A stretch of 64,000 nucleotides of DNA from Paramecium octaurelia (lineage: Eukaryota; Ciliophora; Oligohymenophorea; Peniculida; Parameciidae), in the NCBI GenBank assembly GCA_905182995.1, contig CAJJDP010000070.1:190448-254447 (forward strand), given 5' to 3'. A model generated the notes under the pieces. The model saw only the letters and a program-made list of their open reading frames with translations, searched no databases and was not told the DNA's origin. Below, in pieces: positions 12,545 to 24,415 of this stretch. Both the position numbers and the translations under genes were made by a program. Position 1 is the first letter of the stretch. The number at the start of each line of letters is the position of its first letter.

Positions 12545-13208
12545 ATGGCATTAAATAATTCAGAATAAGTGATTAAATTTTTACGTGAAACCGAGAAATT
12601 AGATTCAGCATCATATTAATCGTTATTGAAATTAGCTGAGAATAAGCCAATTCATCTTTACGAGATTGGGAAACTTACAAAATTATTATTATTAGGTTCC
12701 AGATATTAAGTAATATTTTATACACTATTTGGTCTTGGATATATGGGGATAATAGGATAATAAAAATATTAATAACTGTTGGTTGATCTAGAAAATGTAG
12801 ATAAAACTAAGAAGTATTATGAAATGTAAAATTACAACATAAATTAGAAAACAAGATAAAATTGAGTCTAAAATTACAAAATTAAAAGTGGTAGCCATAT
12901 TATTTGGATTAACATCAACACTTGGTCTTTTTGTAACTCAAAGAATGGGCTAAAAAATCCCCAAAAGTTTATGGTTTTAACCAAATGGTGAATTCAAATT
13001 AACATTTTACTCATTCTTTGGATTTAAGAAGCACATTACAGCACCAATATCTGATTTTTAACTTTGCACTTCATCAAGTAAAATAAATAAGACTGTTATG
13101 ATGCGATATAAAAATAAGGAATTATCCACGATTGGTACAGGAGTATCGCATAGTAATCTAATTAGATATTTGATATCGGCTTAGACAAAGACGGAATAAA
13201 AGATTTGA
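12545..13208 (+). CDS. two-transmembrane protein, possibly TMEM223/TMEM186-like
   Basis: A 213-residue protein with one 22-nt intron (12826-12847). A polar N-terminus of about 55 residues leads to a hydrophobic segment (VIFYTLFGLGYMGIIG), a basic helical loop, a second hydrophobic segment (VVAILFGLTSTLGLFV) and a C-terminal soluble domain of about 90 residues rich in aromatic and basic residues. Two membrane spans around a short loop plus a C-terminal domain resembles the small mitochondrial TMEM70/TMEM186/TMEM223 group, but the resemblance is structural only. The start is the ATG closest to the conserved-looking region; the frame is open upstream, so a longer N-terminus cannot be excluded. 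Confidence 0.65.
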
Positions 13209-13277
13209 GTGCTTTATAAAACCATTTTATTTTTGTTTTAGAAATGATAATGCAATTAATATAAATAAATTTGTAGA

Positions 13278-14691
13278 ATGAATACAAAATAAAAGGAAAG
13301 TCTTTCATTCTTAAACAATTACATGTACTTTGATAATCAGGTTAATCCTAAAAATCAAAAGGAGACATTAAACAAAAATTATCAATTCGAAGCTTCACCA
13401 AAAAAAAAGGAATACTTGAAATCATATTAAGGAATAAATTATCACAGTTTATTGGAACTTAAGTAAACACCCTTAGTTAAACTGCAAGAATTACCTAATT
13501 ATGAACCAACAAAATGTTCATCTGTATAAAATGGTTTGGTTAAAGCTTATGCAGCGAATACACATTAAGGATTGATAAGAAATTATAATGAGGATAGAGT
13601 TTCAATTATTCTGAATATACTGAAACCTCAGACCAGAATAAATGAAAATTGGCCAAAGTGCTCATTCTTTGGAGTTTATGATGGTCATGGAGGCTAAGGA
13701 TGTGTTAATTTTTTAAGAGACAATTTGCATTAATACATATCTAAATAAAAAGAATTTCCTTGGAATCCAATAGTTGCAATCAAAAAAGGTTTTGAAGCTG
13801 CTGAAAGAGACTTTCTATCCTTCGCTCTTCAATAATATTGCAAGAATTAAGCGGAAAGAAGTGGATCTTGTGCAATCATCAGTCTTATTGTAGGGGACTA
13901 CTGTTATGTTGCAAATGTTGGAGACTGCAGAGCTATCTTAAGTTCTGATAAAGGGAAGAAGTATTTTGATTTATCAATTGATCATAAGCCGTAGAATGAG
14001 TCTGCAAGAATTCAATAAGGAGGAGGTTAAATCTATTAAACCAGTATAACGAATGATAAAGGCATATAAATTCAAGGACCATTGAGGGTATTTCCTGGTA
14101 GGTTGTCTGTTTCTAGAGCGTTTGGAGACATTGAGGCAAAAAATGAGCAATTTGGAGGAAAGCCTAATGTAGTTATAGCTTAGCCAGATATAAAAATTTT
14201 TCGTATAACTAATTAACATGATTTCATAGTATTAGGATGTAAAGTATAATAATATCTTAGGTGATGGAATCTTTGATAAAATGAATTCCTAAGAAGTTAT
14301 AGATGAAATTTGGAGTGATTTAAAAAAAAACAAAGATAACTACAATCTTCATGCTTAAATATCATCAGCAGTTGATGCTGTAATCAAAGAAGTTGTTATC
14401 AGAAAGAGTGGTGACAACATAACTTTACTGATTGTAGCATTTAATGAACTAATTTAACATCAACAACATTATGCTTATAACAAATCTAGCTCTATTTCCA
14501 GCCATATTGAACTGTTATAATCATATTTAAAGAAAGAACAAGACAATGCTGAAAATAGTAGAGAAATTAATTACAAAAAAATTAATTATTTTAATCCTTC
14601 CTAAGGAAGTAGGGTATAAACATAAGACTACCCTTAATAAGTTAAATAAGATGTAAGTTTTTATAAAGTAAGATCAAGTTTCAATATGTGA
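13278..14691 (+). CDS. PP2C-type protein phosphatase
   Basis: A 463-residue protein with one 22-nt intron (14239-14260) that falls inside the CDG motif. All metal-binding PP2C motifs are visible in order: RNYNEDR (about 101), FFGVYDGHGG (about 130), GSCAII, NVGDCRAIL (about 213), RLSVSRAFGD (about 275), IVLGCDGIFD (about 320) and GDNITLLIV (about 370). It should therefore be an active Mg/Mn-dependent Ser/Thr phosphatase. The first 90 residues and the last 80 are polar extensions without recognised domains and may set location or partners. Start is the first ATG in frame; stop TGA at 14689-14691. Confidence 0.95.
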
Positions 14692-14892
14692 TTATAAGTT
14701 TCATATTTTTAATAATAAATAACTTAAGAAATAACTTAAGATAATTCTTTCATTAACTTTAAATTAGCATTTTGTTTAATAAATAATAGATAGTAACATA
14801 ATAAATTAATATCCTAAACTTTTTAGCAAATGTAAAAGTAAAAATATTAAATTTATGTTTCATCAATTCACAATATATATAGTTTCATTAAA

Positions 14893-17083
14893 TCATTATT
14901 CTGATATCTTTTATAGTATTTGGAGTTATCCATTAGAACCAGGCACAGATTCTGAAGAAAACAGAGTCACACATTATGAAAATGTTATTTATTGATGACT
15001 ATAAGGATCGATGATGTTCAAATATTTTTAGATGTCAAGATCTCCTGCTCCAAAATTTAGAATATCAATCAAATTTCGAAATTCGTTCTATTAATATCAA
15101 TTATATTATTTACTTCGTCAATAATTCCATTAGCATCTGTATCCATTTACTTAAAAGTCAAAATAAATTTCTTCAAATATTTCTCATGTGACTTTAGTTA
15201 GAAATCTAATATTATCTTCTGAAACACTGAATATTCTAATTTATATTTATCTTTTTCTTAAAGCAAAGATAATTGCTCTTCTCTAGTTAATCTTCTATCT
15301 GGATTTTTCGAAGGAACTATATAATATGACTTTAATTTGTTCAGAAGTAATTCAGAGTCTTCTTAATTGTACATATATTTTATAATATCTACAGCTTCTT
15401 CCTCATAAAGTTGCCCATTTATCCTTTGATTGAGCATTTCCTTGATCTCTGCTTGGTGTTTCAATGGAAATTTTCCTCTTAGGTACATCTTTGATATCGA
15501 AAATGAATACTTTTAATAATTCTTGCATAGTATTTTTGACTTAGGTCTAAACAAAGCGAAACTCTTCATCACACTCATTCCTAAGAATTTTACCAAATAC
15601 AGCCACGTCATTATCTTCTGCTGAATACTTTTTAAGTGCATTTATTATTGATGTAGCCCATTCTATTATAAGACTTTTAAGTCCATATTTCTAATTTAGA
15701 AAAGTATACATATGTTATTCCATGGTTTCCCTAGGTAATTTAGAATCAGCACACTTCTAATCAAATTTCTGTTTACTTTCATAAATTTCATTAATAACAT
15801 CTTTTAATTACTTCAACGTCAAGTGTCTAACATTTACTTGTTAAGGTACTGAATTAAGATTCTAAGATTATTTTGACTAAAAAATAGTATTATTTTATTG
15901 AATGCTTGATGATTGATGGTTTTTTGAATAGTTCTAAGATTGATAGGAGTCATTTTATTATTTTATTACATGTTCTGAATTGGGTATTGATGACCTATCC
16001 CCTTTTGAATGTTTAATGAGCAGATCTATATATCTTTTATTTTCTTTTTCTAATTCAGCATTTTATTGTTAAAGTTCTGATAGCTCTAATCTCAATCTAT
16101 TTTCAACTGTTTTATCACCTTGCTGTTGTTGATTCACTTACTTTTTATTCTCAATAATTTAAGAGGTATTTTTAGATTATGGTTTAACATTTGAAATCAC
16201 ATTAGACATATCATTAAAAATTTGTAAATGCATATCGTGGATTTTTGTTATGATTGCATCTAATTTTTTGTCATTTGCTTTGAAGTATTTTATAATTGAT
16301 TTAAAGCAGATTTCATATAAGTTAAATTTTGCCTAAGATTATTATGAGGATTACTGTTAAAATATTAAGATTAGTTAAGTGATCAGGATTGTTTTATTTT
16401 AACTTCGATTGAAGATCAAGCATAATGGCTCTAATTTACTGATCAAATTGTTTATCTTCTTGATCCTCTTTCTTGTACTCTCTTATGCTATCATATAAAA
16501 TCTAACGATATGCATCATAATACAGCCATCTATTCGAGATCATACTACTAAAGTGTAATGTCTTAAACTGCACTCATGGATCTCTCAGATTATTGTTCAC
16601 TTTACTATTCTAAGGTTTCATCGCCTCCTTCCTAATCTCCATTCACTTTTTGAGAATTCAAAATTTGGAGATTCGTAAGGCATTCTAAAATGTATTGTTC
16701 CTCCTCCTTTGATGACAATGTAATCTCAAGATGAATCAAATTGGGCATCGTTGACAAAGCATCTACTACTTAGCCTAACTAAAATAATTGTACATGTAGA
16801 GTTACATCAGAGAAAATATTATTAGATATATCAAGAACTTCAACAGTATCTAGCAAACTTAAATCATCAGGCAAGTACGACAAACGATTCCCATGTAAAT
16901 TAAGCTATATATATCATTTACAATATACCTCTTTTAGATTGCTAAAATTTGCTAATTATGGTAATAATTCCTCTAAACTTTCAATTGATCTATTGTCATA
17001 GATATCAAATGATACTTAAATTCCAGATCTATTATTGTTACATTAGTTCCCTAAGTTTTTAATATTTGTTATAAGGCTTCCAT
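14893..17083 (-). CDS. LRR + coiled-coil + EF-hand protein
   Basis: A 673-residue protein in eight exons. Introns: 15088-15113, 15489-15510, 16333-16354, 16502-16523, 16779-16805, 16905-16928, 16990-17015. Residues 20-150 form leucine-rich repeats (LKELNLHGNRLSYLP, VEVLDISNNIFS). A Gln/Ser-rich linker and coiled coil (LRLELSELQQQNAELEKEN) follow, then a helical domain containing LPRETMEQHMYTFL and IEWATSIINALKKYS. A canonical EF-hand loop, DTDANGIIDENE (about 600-611), has acidic or Asn residues at positions 1, 3, 5, Gly at 6 and Glu at 12; it is split by an intron. A calcium-regulated scaffold of cilia or cortex is a reasonable inference. An internal ATG at 16640 looked like a separate start but splicing at 16502-16523 joins both halves. 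Confidence 0.88.
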
Positions 17084-18087
17084 GACAAAAATTGAATTTT
17101 AAATAATTTTTTAATTATAATTTTAATCAGGATTGATAGCATAATATATTAAGCGAATCCATTTATTATTGTTCATAATGAATATAAGTAATGTCAACAA
17201 TTTTAGTATTAACTTAACTGATTTAGGTCAATACTAATTTTATGTTGTTAATGAATAAAACTTAAATTAAAAACCAAATGCTAGAGAATAATTTCATAAA
17301 GCCACATAATTACGATTAACTTTGGATTTAATTTAAAGTTACTAAAATGAAAGTTGCAACTACTTTAGTCTGAAACACATTTTGGAATAATAATCAATTT
17401 TAAGGTAAAATATCTCTTAATATTTTCATAAGATCTATATAAAAATATTTTGTTGATTCATAAATTTGTCTGGTACTTAATTCATCATTTTAGTATGACA
17501 TCATATTAGAAGTCTAATTGAACAAATCGATTTAGTTATTAATAATTAAATTTAGGTAAAATAATTAATTGTTAAAGTACTTAAATTAAGGCAGGATACT
17601 AAAAAGATTTAATAGAAGAGTGATAAAATCAAAGATATTAGTAGAATTTTGAATCTACGATGTTTAATCATATTTTAAAATTGATTAATCTAACAAAAAT
17701 TAGATATTGAATGATAAACAATTTTACTCTTTATATGTGGTCAAATTTAATCTTTAGATATGCTAAGACTAGTAAATTTAGCTAAAGGATTTAAATTTCT
17801 TTGAGTCAGAACTTGAAAAACAACCGAAAATTTAATTGTAACAGAACTTTTGATTTTAGATTGCTCTTGCTTTAGATTAAATGTTTGGCTTAATAAAATT
17901 AATAGACTAATGTGTTTCCGAATTAAATATTAGAGTTTAAAACAACTATAATAGAATATAAGTTTCTACTTAACAAAAAAAATAAATGTTTTATTTCATA
18001 TTTGGAAGCAATTGTTTTCGGATACATTTAGGAAGTGAAATTATTATGATTTTGATAATGATTTTGGTTGAATGTGTTTGAATAATA
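17084..18087. other. 1 kb gene-free stretch
   Basis: AT-rich DNA between a minus-strand start and the stop of the next minus-strand gene. Short open runs occur on the minus strand near 17700-17900 but none extends into a gene-like structure, and I see no repeat, RNA gene or hairpin worth naming. Unusually long for this compact region. Confidence 0.5.
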
Positions 18088-18367
18088 TCAGATAATGTCA
18101 TCGTGATAATTTCTATATCTTGTTAGACGCACAGAATTTTCAGCATATGCAAATTAATGGGTGTTGTAAGTGGCTATAACAAATTATGGTAGTGATACTT
18201 AAAAATGGAATTAGACTTGAAGCTGCAAAAATTGTTCTGGCAGTGAAGTTATATATGTGTTGGACTGTTTGGAAACTTTTTAATCCAAACACAAAATTCC
18301 AGGGCCAAGTTACTATTTTTCTAACTGAATTTCTTTGTTCTATATAATCTAATGTTCTTTCTGCCAT
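18088..18367 (-). CDS. small protein with one hydrophobic segment, unknown
   Basis: An 84-residue protein with one 25-nt intron (18174-18198). The N-terminal half (MAERTLDYIEQRNSVRK) is polar and basic; a Trp-rich stretch (TWPWNFVFG) and a hydrophobic segment (TIFAASSLIPFL) follow, and the C-terminus is polar. Splicing extends the frame past an early TGA and changes the C-terminus. Could be a small organellar or ER membrane subunit; nothing identifies it. It is divergent from the next gene, with 70 bp between their start codons, so they may share a promoter. Confidence 0.6.
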
Positions 18368-18437
18368 TTTTATAGTTTGATATTTATATTATTAATTAAT
18401 AGGATTTGCTTTATAATATAAATAAAAATAAAATAAC

Positions 18438-19128
18438 ATGGGCATCTGTAAATCCCAAGCAATACCAGTAGGGAAAGATGAATTAGAAACGAGGAATGTA
18501 GAAAAGAAGCCAATTCAAGAATAACATAAAATAGAAGAAAAAAAAAATGATGAAAATGAAGCAGCATTGAAAATCCAAAGCACTATTAGAGGAAAGAAAG
18601 CAAAATAAGAGTTTGAAAAATAAAAAGAGGAATTACTATTAGACAAACCTTAAGACTGGACAGAATATACCTAAGAGTTTATTGAACCGAAATTGCCGGC
18701 TTACTTTAAAGATAAAGTTAATTATATACCAACTAATAAAAATCGCTCCCTTCCTCCTTACTTAGAACCAGATGGAACAATTTACAAGGGATAATGGAAT
18801 AAAGGCGAATTAAATGGGTTTGGATAAATGTTAAAACCTGATGGCACATATCTAAAAGGATTGTGGAAAGGAAATATCTTCTCTGAAGGAGGGGTACTTT
18901 ATCCTAATGGGGAATTTTTTGTAAGTCTCATATAATATTATTTGCTAGATTGGTAACACACAATACGGAGAGCGATGCTTTACCAATGGAATAATTTATT
19001 AAGGCGAAGCAGACTATGGAATTCCTCATGGGAAAGGGTAAGAAATATATCCTGATGGTACCAAGTCTAATGTATAATATAATTGGGGTAAAAAGGTATA
19101 AAAAGACATAAAACAGAATCTGCAATGA
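18438..19128 (+). CDS. myristoylatable IQ + MORN-repeat protein
   Basis: A 220-residue protein with one 28-nt intron (18921-18948). It starts MGICKSQ, a Gly2 N-myristoylation signal with Cys4 as a possible palmitoylation site. An IQ-like motif (ALKIQSTIRGKKAK, about residues 47-60) could bind calmodulin. From about residue 115 there are MORN units: GTIYKGQWNKGELNGFG, GTYLKGLWKG, YQGEADYGIPHGKGQ. The gene is a smaller relative in layout of the MORN gene at 1911-3072. Membrane-attached, calcium/calmodulin-linked scaffold is an inference from the motifs. Confidence 0.88.
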
Positions 19129-19339
19129 CAATTTCTTATAGAATTTGAAATAAATGTAGTATTATTTATTTAAATATTTATAGAATTTTATTTATTAATA
19201 ATTTTAGGGTTTTCTATTAAAATTATTATTCTTAATAAAGAAGATTCTGATGAAAATTCAATCAAAATATAATATATACGATATAATCTAGAATTATTTT
19301 GCAATTTGTAAAAACTAATAATCAATTTATCTATCAATA

Positions 19340-20891
19340 TCATTGCCAAAAAACATACTGTCTATTCTTTCCTACTTTATATTCAATATTCCAGATTTTA
19401 AAAATATATGATTTGACTGGATCGAGGGATTCTTTGTAAAATTAATATAAATAATAAAATACAAGAAACTATCATAGACTTTAATTCTTACTTTATAAAA
19501 GAATTAGATGTATGTCAAAACAAGTATAATTTTTAAGAACATAGAAGCCTCCTCTCCCCATTCAGGGTTGTTCTGATCATTACTATCCCACCATGAATGA
19601 TATTGTGATAGCCACAATATATCATAGATAATAGATGCCATTAATCCTAGGCCTACAAGTTTAACATGCTCAGGTTCAAATCTATCTAGAAAAACAGTAA
19701 ACATCAATCCATGACACACCAACACATCTAAAAATGATGGCTTAGCTGAACAAACAAAGAGAGTTATCAAGCCATAAAATGAAAAGATGGTCATTCCTAA
19801 ATCTAAATCATAAGGTGCCTATGGGTACTCATCTTCTGGTTATGAATTTTGATCTGTCTTATTAATCTCTACTTTTGAAGTTTATAAAGGATCTGCAGCC
19901 ACTTCTTCTGGTTTCTTTAATTATATAAAACTGCTTTCTTATTAGTTTGAAGTTTAACCATTTTCATTTGTTATTTTTTCTTCATGTCGATGTCGAAACG
20001 GCCTAGTCAGTAAGTCATATTAGTATGCCACTTATTTGTTCAATTCTGTTAGCTAATCTATTTTATCACCTGATTAACCAACTTAGTTTTGGAGATACTC
20101 ATACTAAATTAGGAATATCAATATTACTCTATTAAGAATGAGTTGAACTTGCATGTCTATAAAACATCCAACTTCCTTTCCTAAGGGATCTTTTAATTAT
20201 AGTTTTAAGGTTTTAAGTTATTCTTCCAAAGTACTCAGTGATATTTATGCTTATCCCATTAATGTTGGGAGGGGAGAATCGTTCTATTTTGTGTACAACT
20301 AAATAGTCAAAATGTAGATGTTGTTAGGAATCGAGCTAAATTAAGAGTATAACCAATTCATACAATTCAATTTCTCTGTTGAACTCTGGGTTGACTTTAT
20401 CGAAGTGTTCTATTGGTTTCAACCTCTGAGACTAAGAACCTAAAGCAACTTAAAGATGACAATCGGTGTATGAAATCTTTTTGGAGATATTATTTGCACT
20501 ATTAATCATAAGATAGATATGTTTGAACTCCGAACTGTTGGCTTATTAATATAGAAATATTCTTACATGTTGCAGACATCTGAGTTTAATGCTTTTTCTG
20601 TTTTTCCCTGAATGTATGAATATCAGTCTTTATCTTCTCTAATTTATTCCCAAGAATTATTATAGCACTATGTATGGTTTATGCTAGATCTTGCATGCGA
20701 TAGCTTTGTTCATAATTTTGATTTATTGATTTATGACATTATGCTAAAATCTAATTGAGTACATCCCGATCCATATCCTTAGTTCCAATCATTTGATCCA
20801 TTTTCTATTAAATCTCATTTCCAGTTAGTGATTAATTTTTTAAAAAGCCAAATCTTTCAAATGTTGCTTCTATATGTTTGAGTGTTATCAT
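19340..20891 (-). CDS. coiled-coil protein with multi-TM tail, AGTRAP-like
   Basis: A 501-residue protein in three exons (introns 19469-19491 and 20410-20432, both 23 nt). The first 150 residues are helical and Gln-rich (coiled coil), a middle segment contains LSTLEEQLKTLKLQL, one hydrophobic segment follows (LILNRVILIFLI), then a polar linker. The C-terminal 150 residues have about four hydrophobic segments (MTIFSFYGLITLFVC, LVCHGLMFTVFL, LVGLGLMASIIYDI, FLKIILVLTYI). The spacing and the short D-rich loops recall AGTRAP (angiotensin receptor-associated protein), but this is a weak visual match. An alternative 25-nt intron earlier in the gene also removes a stop but leaves the downstream frame unjoined. 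Confidence 0.68.
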
Positions 20892-21266
20892 CTTTAGTGT
20901 TTTTTAATAAAATTATATAATTATTATTTATTGTTTGTATGCAGAAATGTCTTCTTTTCTTATATGAATTCATATGCTTGAAAAGATCATTCTAAATCGA
21001 TAGTTTAGTTATCATAAGATCTTTAATATCATCCAAAGTTTTATTCATATAAATTTATACTATATTCACAAATATATGTTAGAATAAATGAGATGACATT
21101 ATTAGTTGTAATATTATTAAGATCTCTATTTAAAATCAATTAAGAATAAGAATAAAAAGTAAATTAATTTAATCTCAATTCTCTTGTTTAATTACGAGTA
21201 AGGATGAAAAGTTAATTATATTTTATATTATGGAGATCTTCTTCGCAGAATTTTCTTTAGTTTGAA
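20892..21266. other. intergenic, nothing recognised
   Basis: About 375 bp of AT-rich DNA between two minus-strand genes; probably the promoter of the downstream gene and the 3' end of the upstream one. No motif stands out. Confidence 0.55.
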
Positions 21267-22881
21267 TCATCTCAGGTATTTGTGTTATTATTATAATTTT
21301 GTCAATGTTCTAAATTATTAAAATAATTCTACTTTAACAATGCTCTCAATTTTAGTTCCTATTTACTCTTTAAATGCTTTTTCTCTCTTAAAGACGTTCT
21401 TAAATTGTTTACAAAATAATTCATTGTTCTCTATTAAAAGTGGAGCTAACATCAAAATATGTAAAATTCTTTTGACATTATTTGTCAAATTGATTTCAAT
21501 TTTTAAATGAAATTAACTTGTTCTGAATATCTCATTACTACTTAAACAATCAAGCATCATCTCAATATTTTAGGCATTGCATTCTAAAATGTCTTCACTC
21601 TATTAGTCCTTTATCTAAAATTTTGTAAGTGTCAATATCAAACTATTCACTTCAATCAATTAATTATTGAAATGAGAGAGTATCTTAACTACATCACTAA
21701 CTAAGTTTGCTATTAATCCTCTATTTTTATCGCAAAGCAATACGATCAATTTCTAAAATAGAGTAAATTCTTACATTGCTAGTATCAGCCTTTTCTTTAT
21801 CACACAATTTTCTAATTTTTTCTATATTTTCATTTAAATCTTGATTATAAATTAGATGATATTCTTGACTATTAAATGCATAACTCTTAAGAATTAGGTC
21901 GATCTACTTATAAAGAGTCCCTTTAATGAACAACTCTAATTAATTAAACAATTATTCATATTGACTCAGTCTTGTATTTTCTTTTCTTTAGAAAATTTGA
22001 TCAAATTTGTAGAACTGACATCGATAAGGATTCAGTTTTTTAACCTTTTATTTTGAGCTCGACCATAAATTAATTGAAGTGTTTTCATTATTCAATAATT
22101 CGTTGTTTTCAAATGAGATTTACTTTTGATTCTTGATTTTAAAATAAGGCTAATATGTTTAATCATACTCGTTTGTTTTATTATACAATATGCAAAAGGT
22201 TCTTATTTTTTTCTTTTGACAATAATATTGCTCTTATATCAATTGTAAACTAAACTGTTTTTTTTTAGCTTATCCCTAAAGCACATAATTTTATAAATTA
22301 TTAGTCTAATTCAACTTTTGAAATTTCTCAAGTTCTCCATTTATTATTTTCAACTCTTCTTACATCGAAAATTATATTTCAAAGAGTTCACCATATTCTT
22401 TGGATTGTTATTGATATATGGATTAATCCATCTGATTAATTTTTTTGAATTCTGTGATTAAATATTCTCCCTCCAATATTTACATACTCTGATGATTTGC
22501 ATTAAAATCCCTTTATAATCGATTTAATATCTAATTTCTATCTGCTTATTGATTAATAAAGTGATCTAGCTAGCTACTCAAAATTGAATTCATGTCATCC
22601 ATTATTTGTTATTATTGCAATAAATCATTCTTTTGAATTTGATCATCAAGTTATCGATTCAGATTGACTAATTGATTCACACGTCTCTATTAAATGCTCA
22701 ATTCATCCTACTCTTAAACTTATTCTATTAATATTCCTGCTTATTCTTTTTCAATGCTTTTTTTCAAAAATGTTTTTTAAATTTCTTGATGATAGGTATT
22801 ATGTACAATTGATTTGTCAATCATTTCTAATTTTTACACGAATGCAATCTTTTTTGATGCATTCTTTTTAGCACTATCCAT
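21267..22881 (-). CDS. kinesin-14-like protein with degenerate motor domain
   Basis: A 530-residue protein with one 22-nt intron (21753-21774). Residues 1-215 are coiled coil. The next part follows the outline of a C-terminal kinesin motor: KKIRTFCILYN matches the IRVFCRVRP entry strand, and YKFDQIFQRKEN matches FxFDxVF. Where a motor has the P-loop GQTGSGKT, this protein reads SYAFNSQEYHL, and no switch I (NxxSSR) or switch II (DLAGSE) motif was seen. The C-terminal 190 residues are helical. It may be a non-catalytic kinesin-like partner comparable to yeast Vik1/Cik1, or a coiled-coil protein that only resembles one. Start ATG 22879-22881. Confidence 0.6.
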
Positions 22882-23190
22882 GTTATAATTTAATTTTAAA
22901 TTACAATATACAATAATGTTATTTATTGATGATTTTTATACCCAAATAACATCTATTATTGAAAATCAAAGTGGAGTATTGTTTAGATTGTTAAGGATCA
23001 AATATTACATCCAAAAATGTATCAAACTTGAAATAAATGAAGATTTGCCCATTTGTTGAAGTGAGAGTATAAGAATGATTGAATAAACATTTCAATAGGG
23101 CAATAATTCTAGACTTAGCATGAAACTTATAGTGACAATATAAAATCAATTAATTTTAACGGCTAGTCATAATATTATTAATTAAAATAT
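22882..23190. other. divergent intergenic region
   Basis: About 310 bp between divergent start codons, presumably carrying both promoters. AT-rich; no repeat or recognisable site seen. Confidence 0.5.
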
Positions 23191-24280
23191 ATGCACCTAG
23201 AAGTACATCCATAGAATAGTAACTACCGTTAAAATTAAGCTGGTTTACAAAGTAGAAGAGAGAATACTTCTAAATTATCTTAACATTAATCACCTATAAT
23301 TCCTATCTGTTTAAAGTAGAGCACAAATAGGGAGAACGAAGTTCCTCAAGAATTTGATGGAGAGAAAAGCATCTACAAAAGTTTTATAGATGAATATTAC
23401 AGTGTGAGATCGAATTTTCCAAACTCTCCTTCAGTCAAATTTCAAAAGAAGAAAATATTTGATGATGTTTAGATTCCATCTCAAAAGACAAGTCAAATAG
23501 CTACAAGGTAAATCTTAAATGAGAAGTCTTAAACTAATAATTAAGAGATCTATCACACCTATTAATAGCTCTCAGAAAGAGATGCCACATTAATACAATA
23601 GCATCCCTATTTTGAAAATTAAATAAAATCACTCTAAATTGATACGTAGCACTAATTTAAATTAGAATGTCTGAAAGATTCAAGTAAGGAGAATTTAATA
23701 GTTTTTAAAAACAAACAAATACTCATAACACTTAAGAGAGTGAGTTTGAAGAAGAATATATTGAATTGTGAATTAACTTTTTAAAACATTGGCACTGCTC
23801 CAATTTCTGTCTTAGATGTACTGTATTCAAATGATCAAAGTATTTAATTTATGTATTATTCTAGCATTGAGATTGTCTAAAGAGAATGATTGCATAAAAT
23901 CCTTAACTCCAGGATATGGTCAAATGAGTACTATTACTGTTGAGATCGTAAATGTTCCTTTTACAATTGTTAGCGTGTCTCTCGAGTACAACAATCAATT
24001 CTTTAAAACTTATTTACCTATTACAATCTTAAGTTTTATTTAGGATTATTAAACTACTCAATCTCGTTGTTTCAATAATCACACTCATTATAATAGGCTC
24101 ATCATCAGTAAAAAGAATTGGAGTATCGAGAGTAAAATAATAATTGGCAATATCCTTAATTCAGAAGTTGAAATAAGAGTAGAGAATCAGAATAATCAGC
24201 TCGTATTGTATTGCCAAAGTGACTTAGAACAATTAAATTGGTAAATTCTAAATACGCTTTATGTTCTATTTGACTTATGA
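23191..24280 (+). CDS. alpha-adaptin appendage (ear) protein without trunk
   Basis: A 354-residue protein with one 25-nt intron (23840-23864). The first 150 residues are polar and Ser/Gln-rich. From about residue 165 the sequence fits the two-part appendage of the AP-2 alpha subunit: beta-sandwich strands ITLKRVSLKKNILNCELTFQ, then a segment ending EYNNQFFKTYLPITILSF, close to the [21 protein letters not shown] region of animal alpha-adaptin. The platform region follows. The approximately 600-residue helical trunk of a real alpha subunit is absent, and its upstream neighbour is unrelated. It could recruit accessory endocytic proteins independently of AP-2, or be a GGA-like or orphan ear. The family call is by eye. 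Confidence 0.65.
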
Positions 24281-24415
24281 ATATTGTTATTTCTATTTAT
24301 TGTTATCTAAGGTTGCCAATTCTAATGATATCTTTAATTCATCAGCCCTAAATTTAGTGAAAAATGCTGAATACAATATTAATTTAAAAATTAAAATCAC
24401 CAAAATAATCTTTTG

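Noticed and set aside
14893..16642. A separate EF-hand gene starting at ATG 16640-16642 with a 33-nt intron.
   Set aside because: Splicing the 22-nt intron 16502-16523 joins this region in frame to upstream LRR exons, and the full model has an exact multiple of three. The 33-nt intron was longer and unnecessary.
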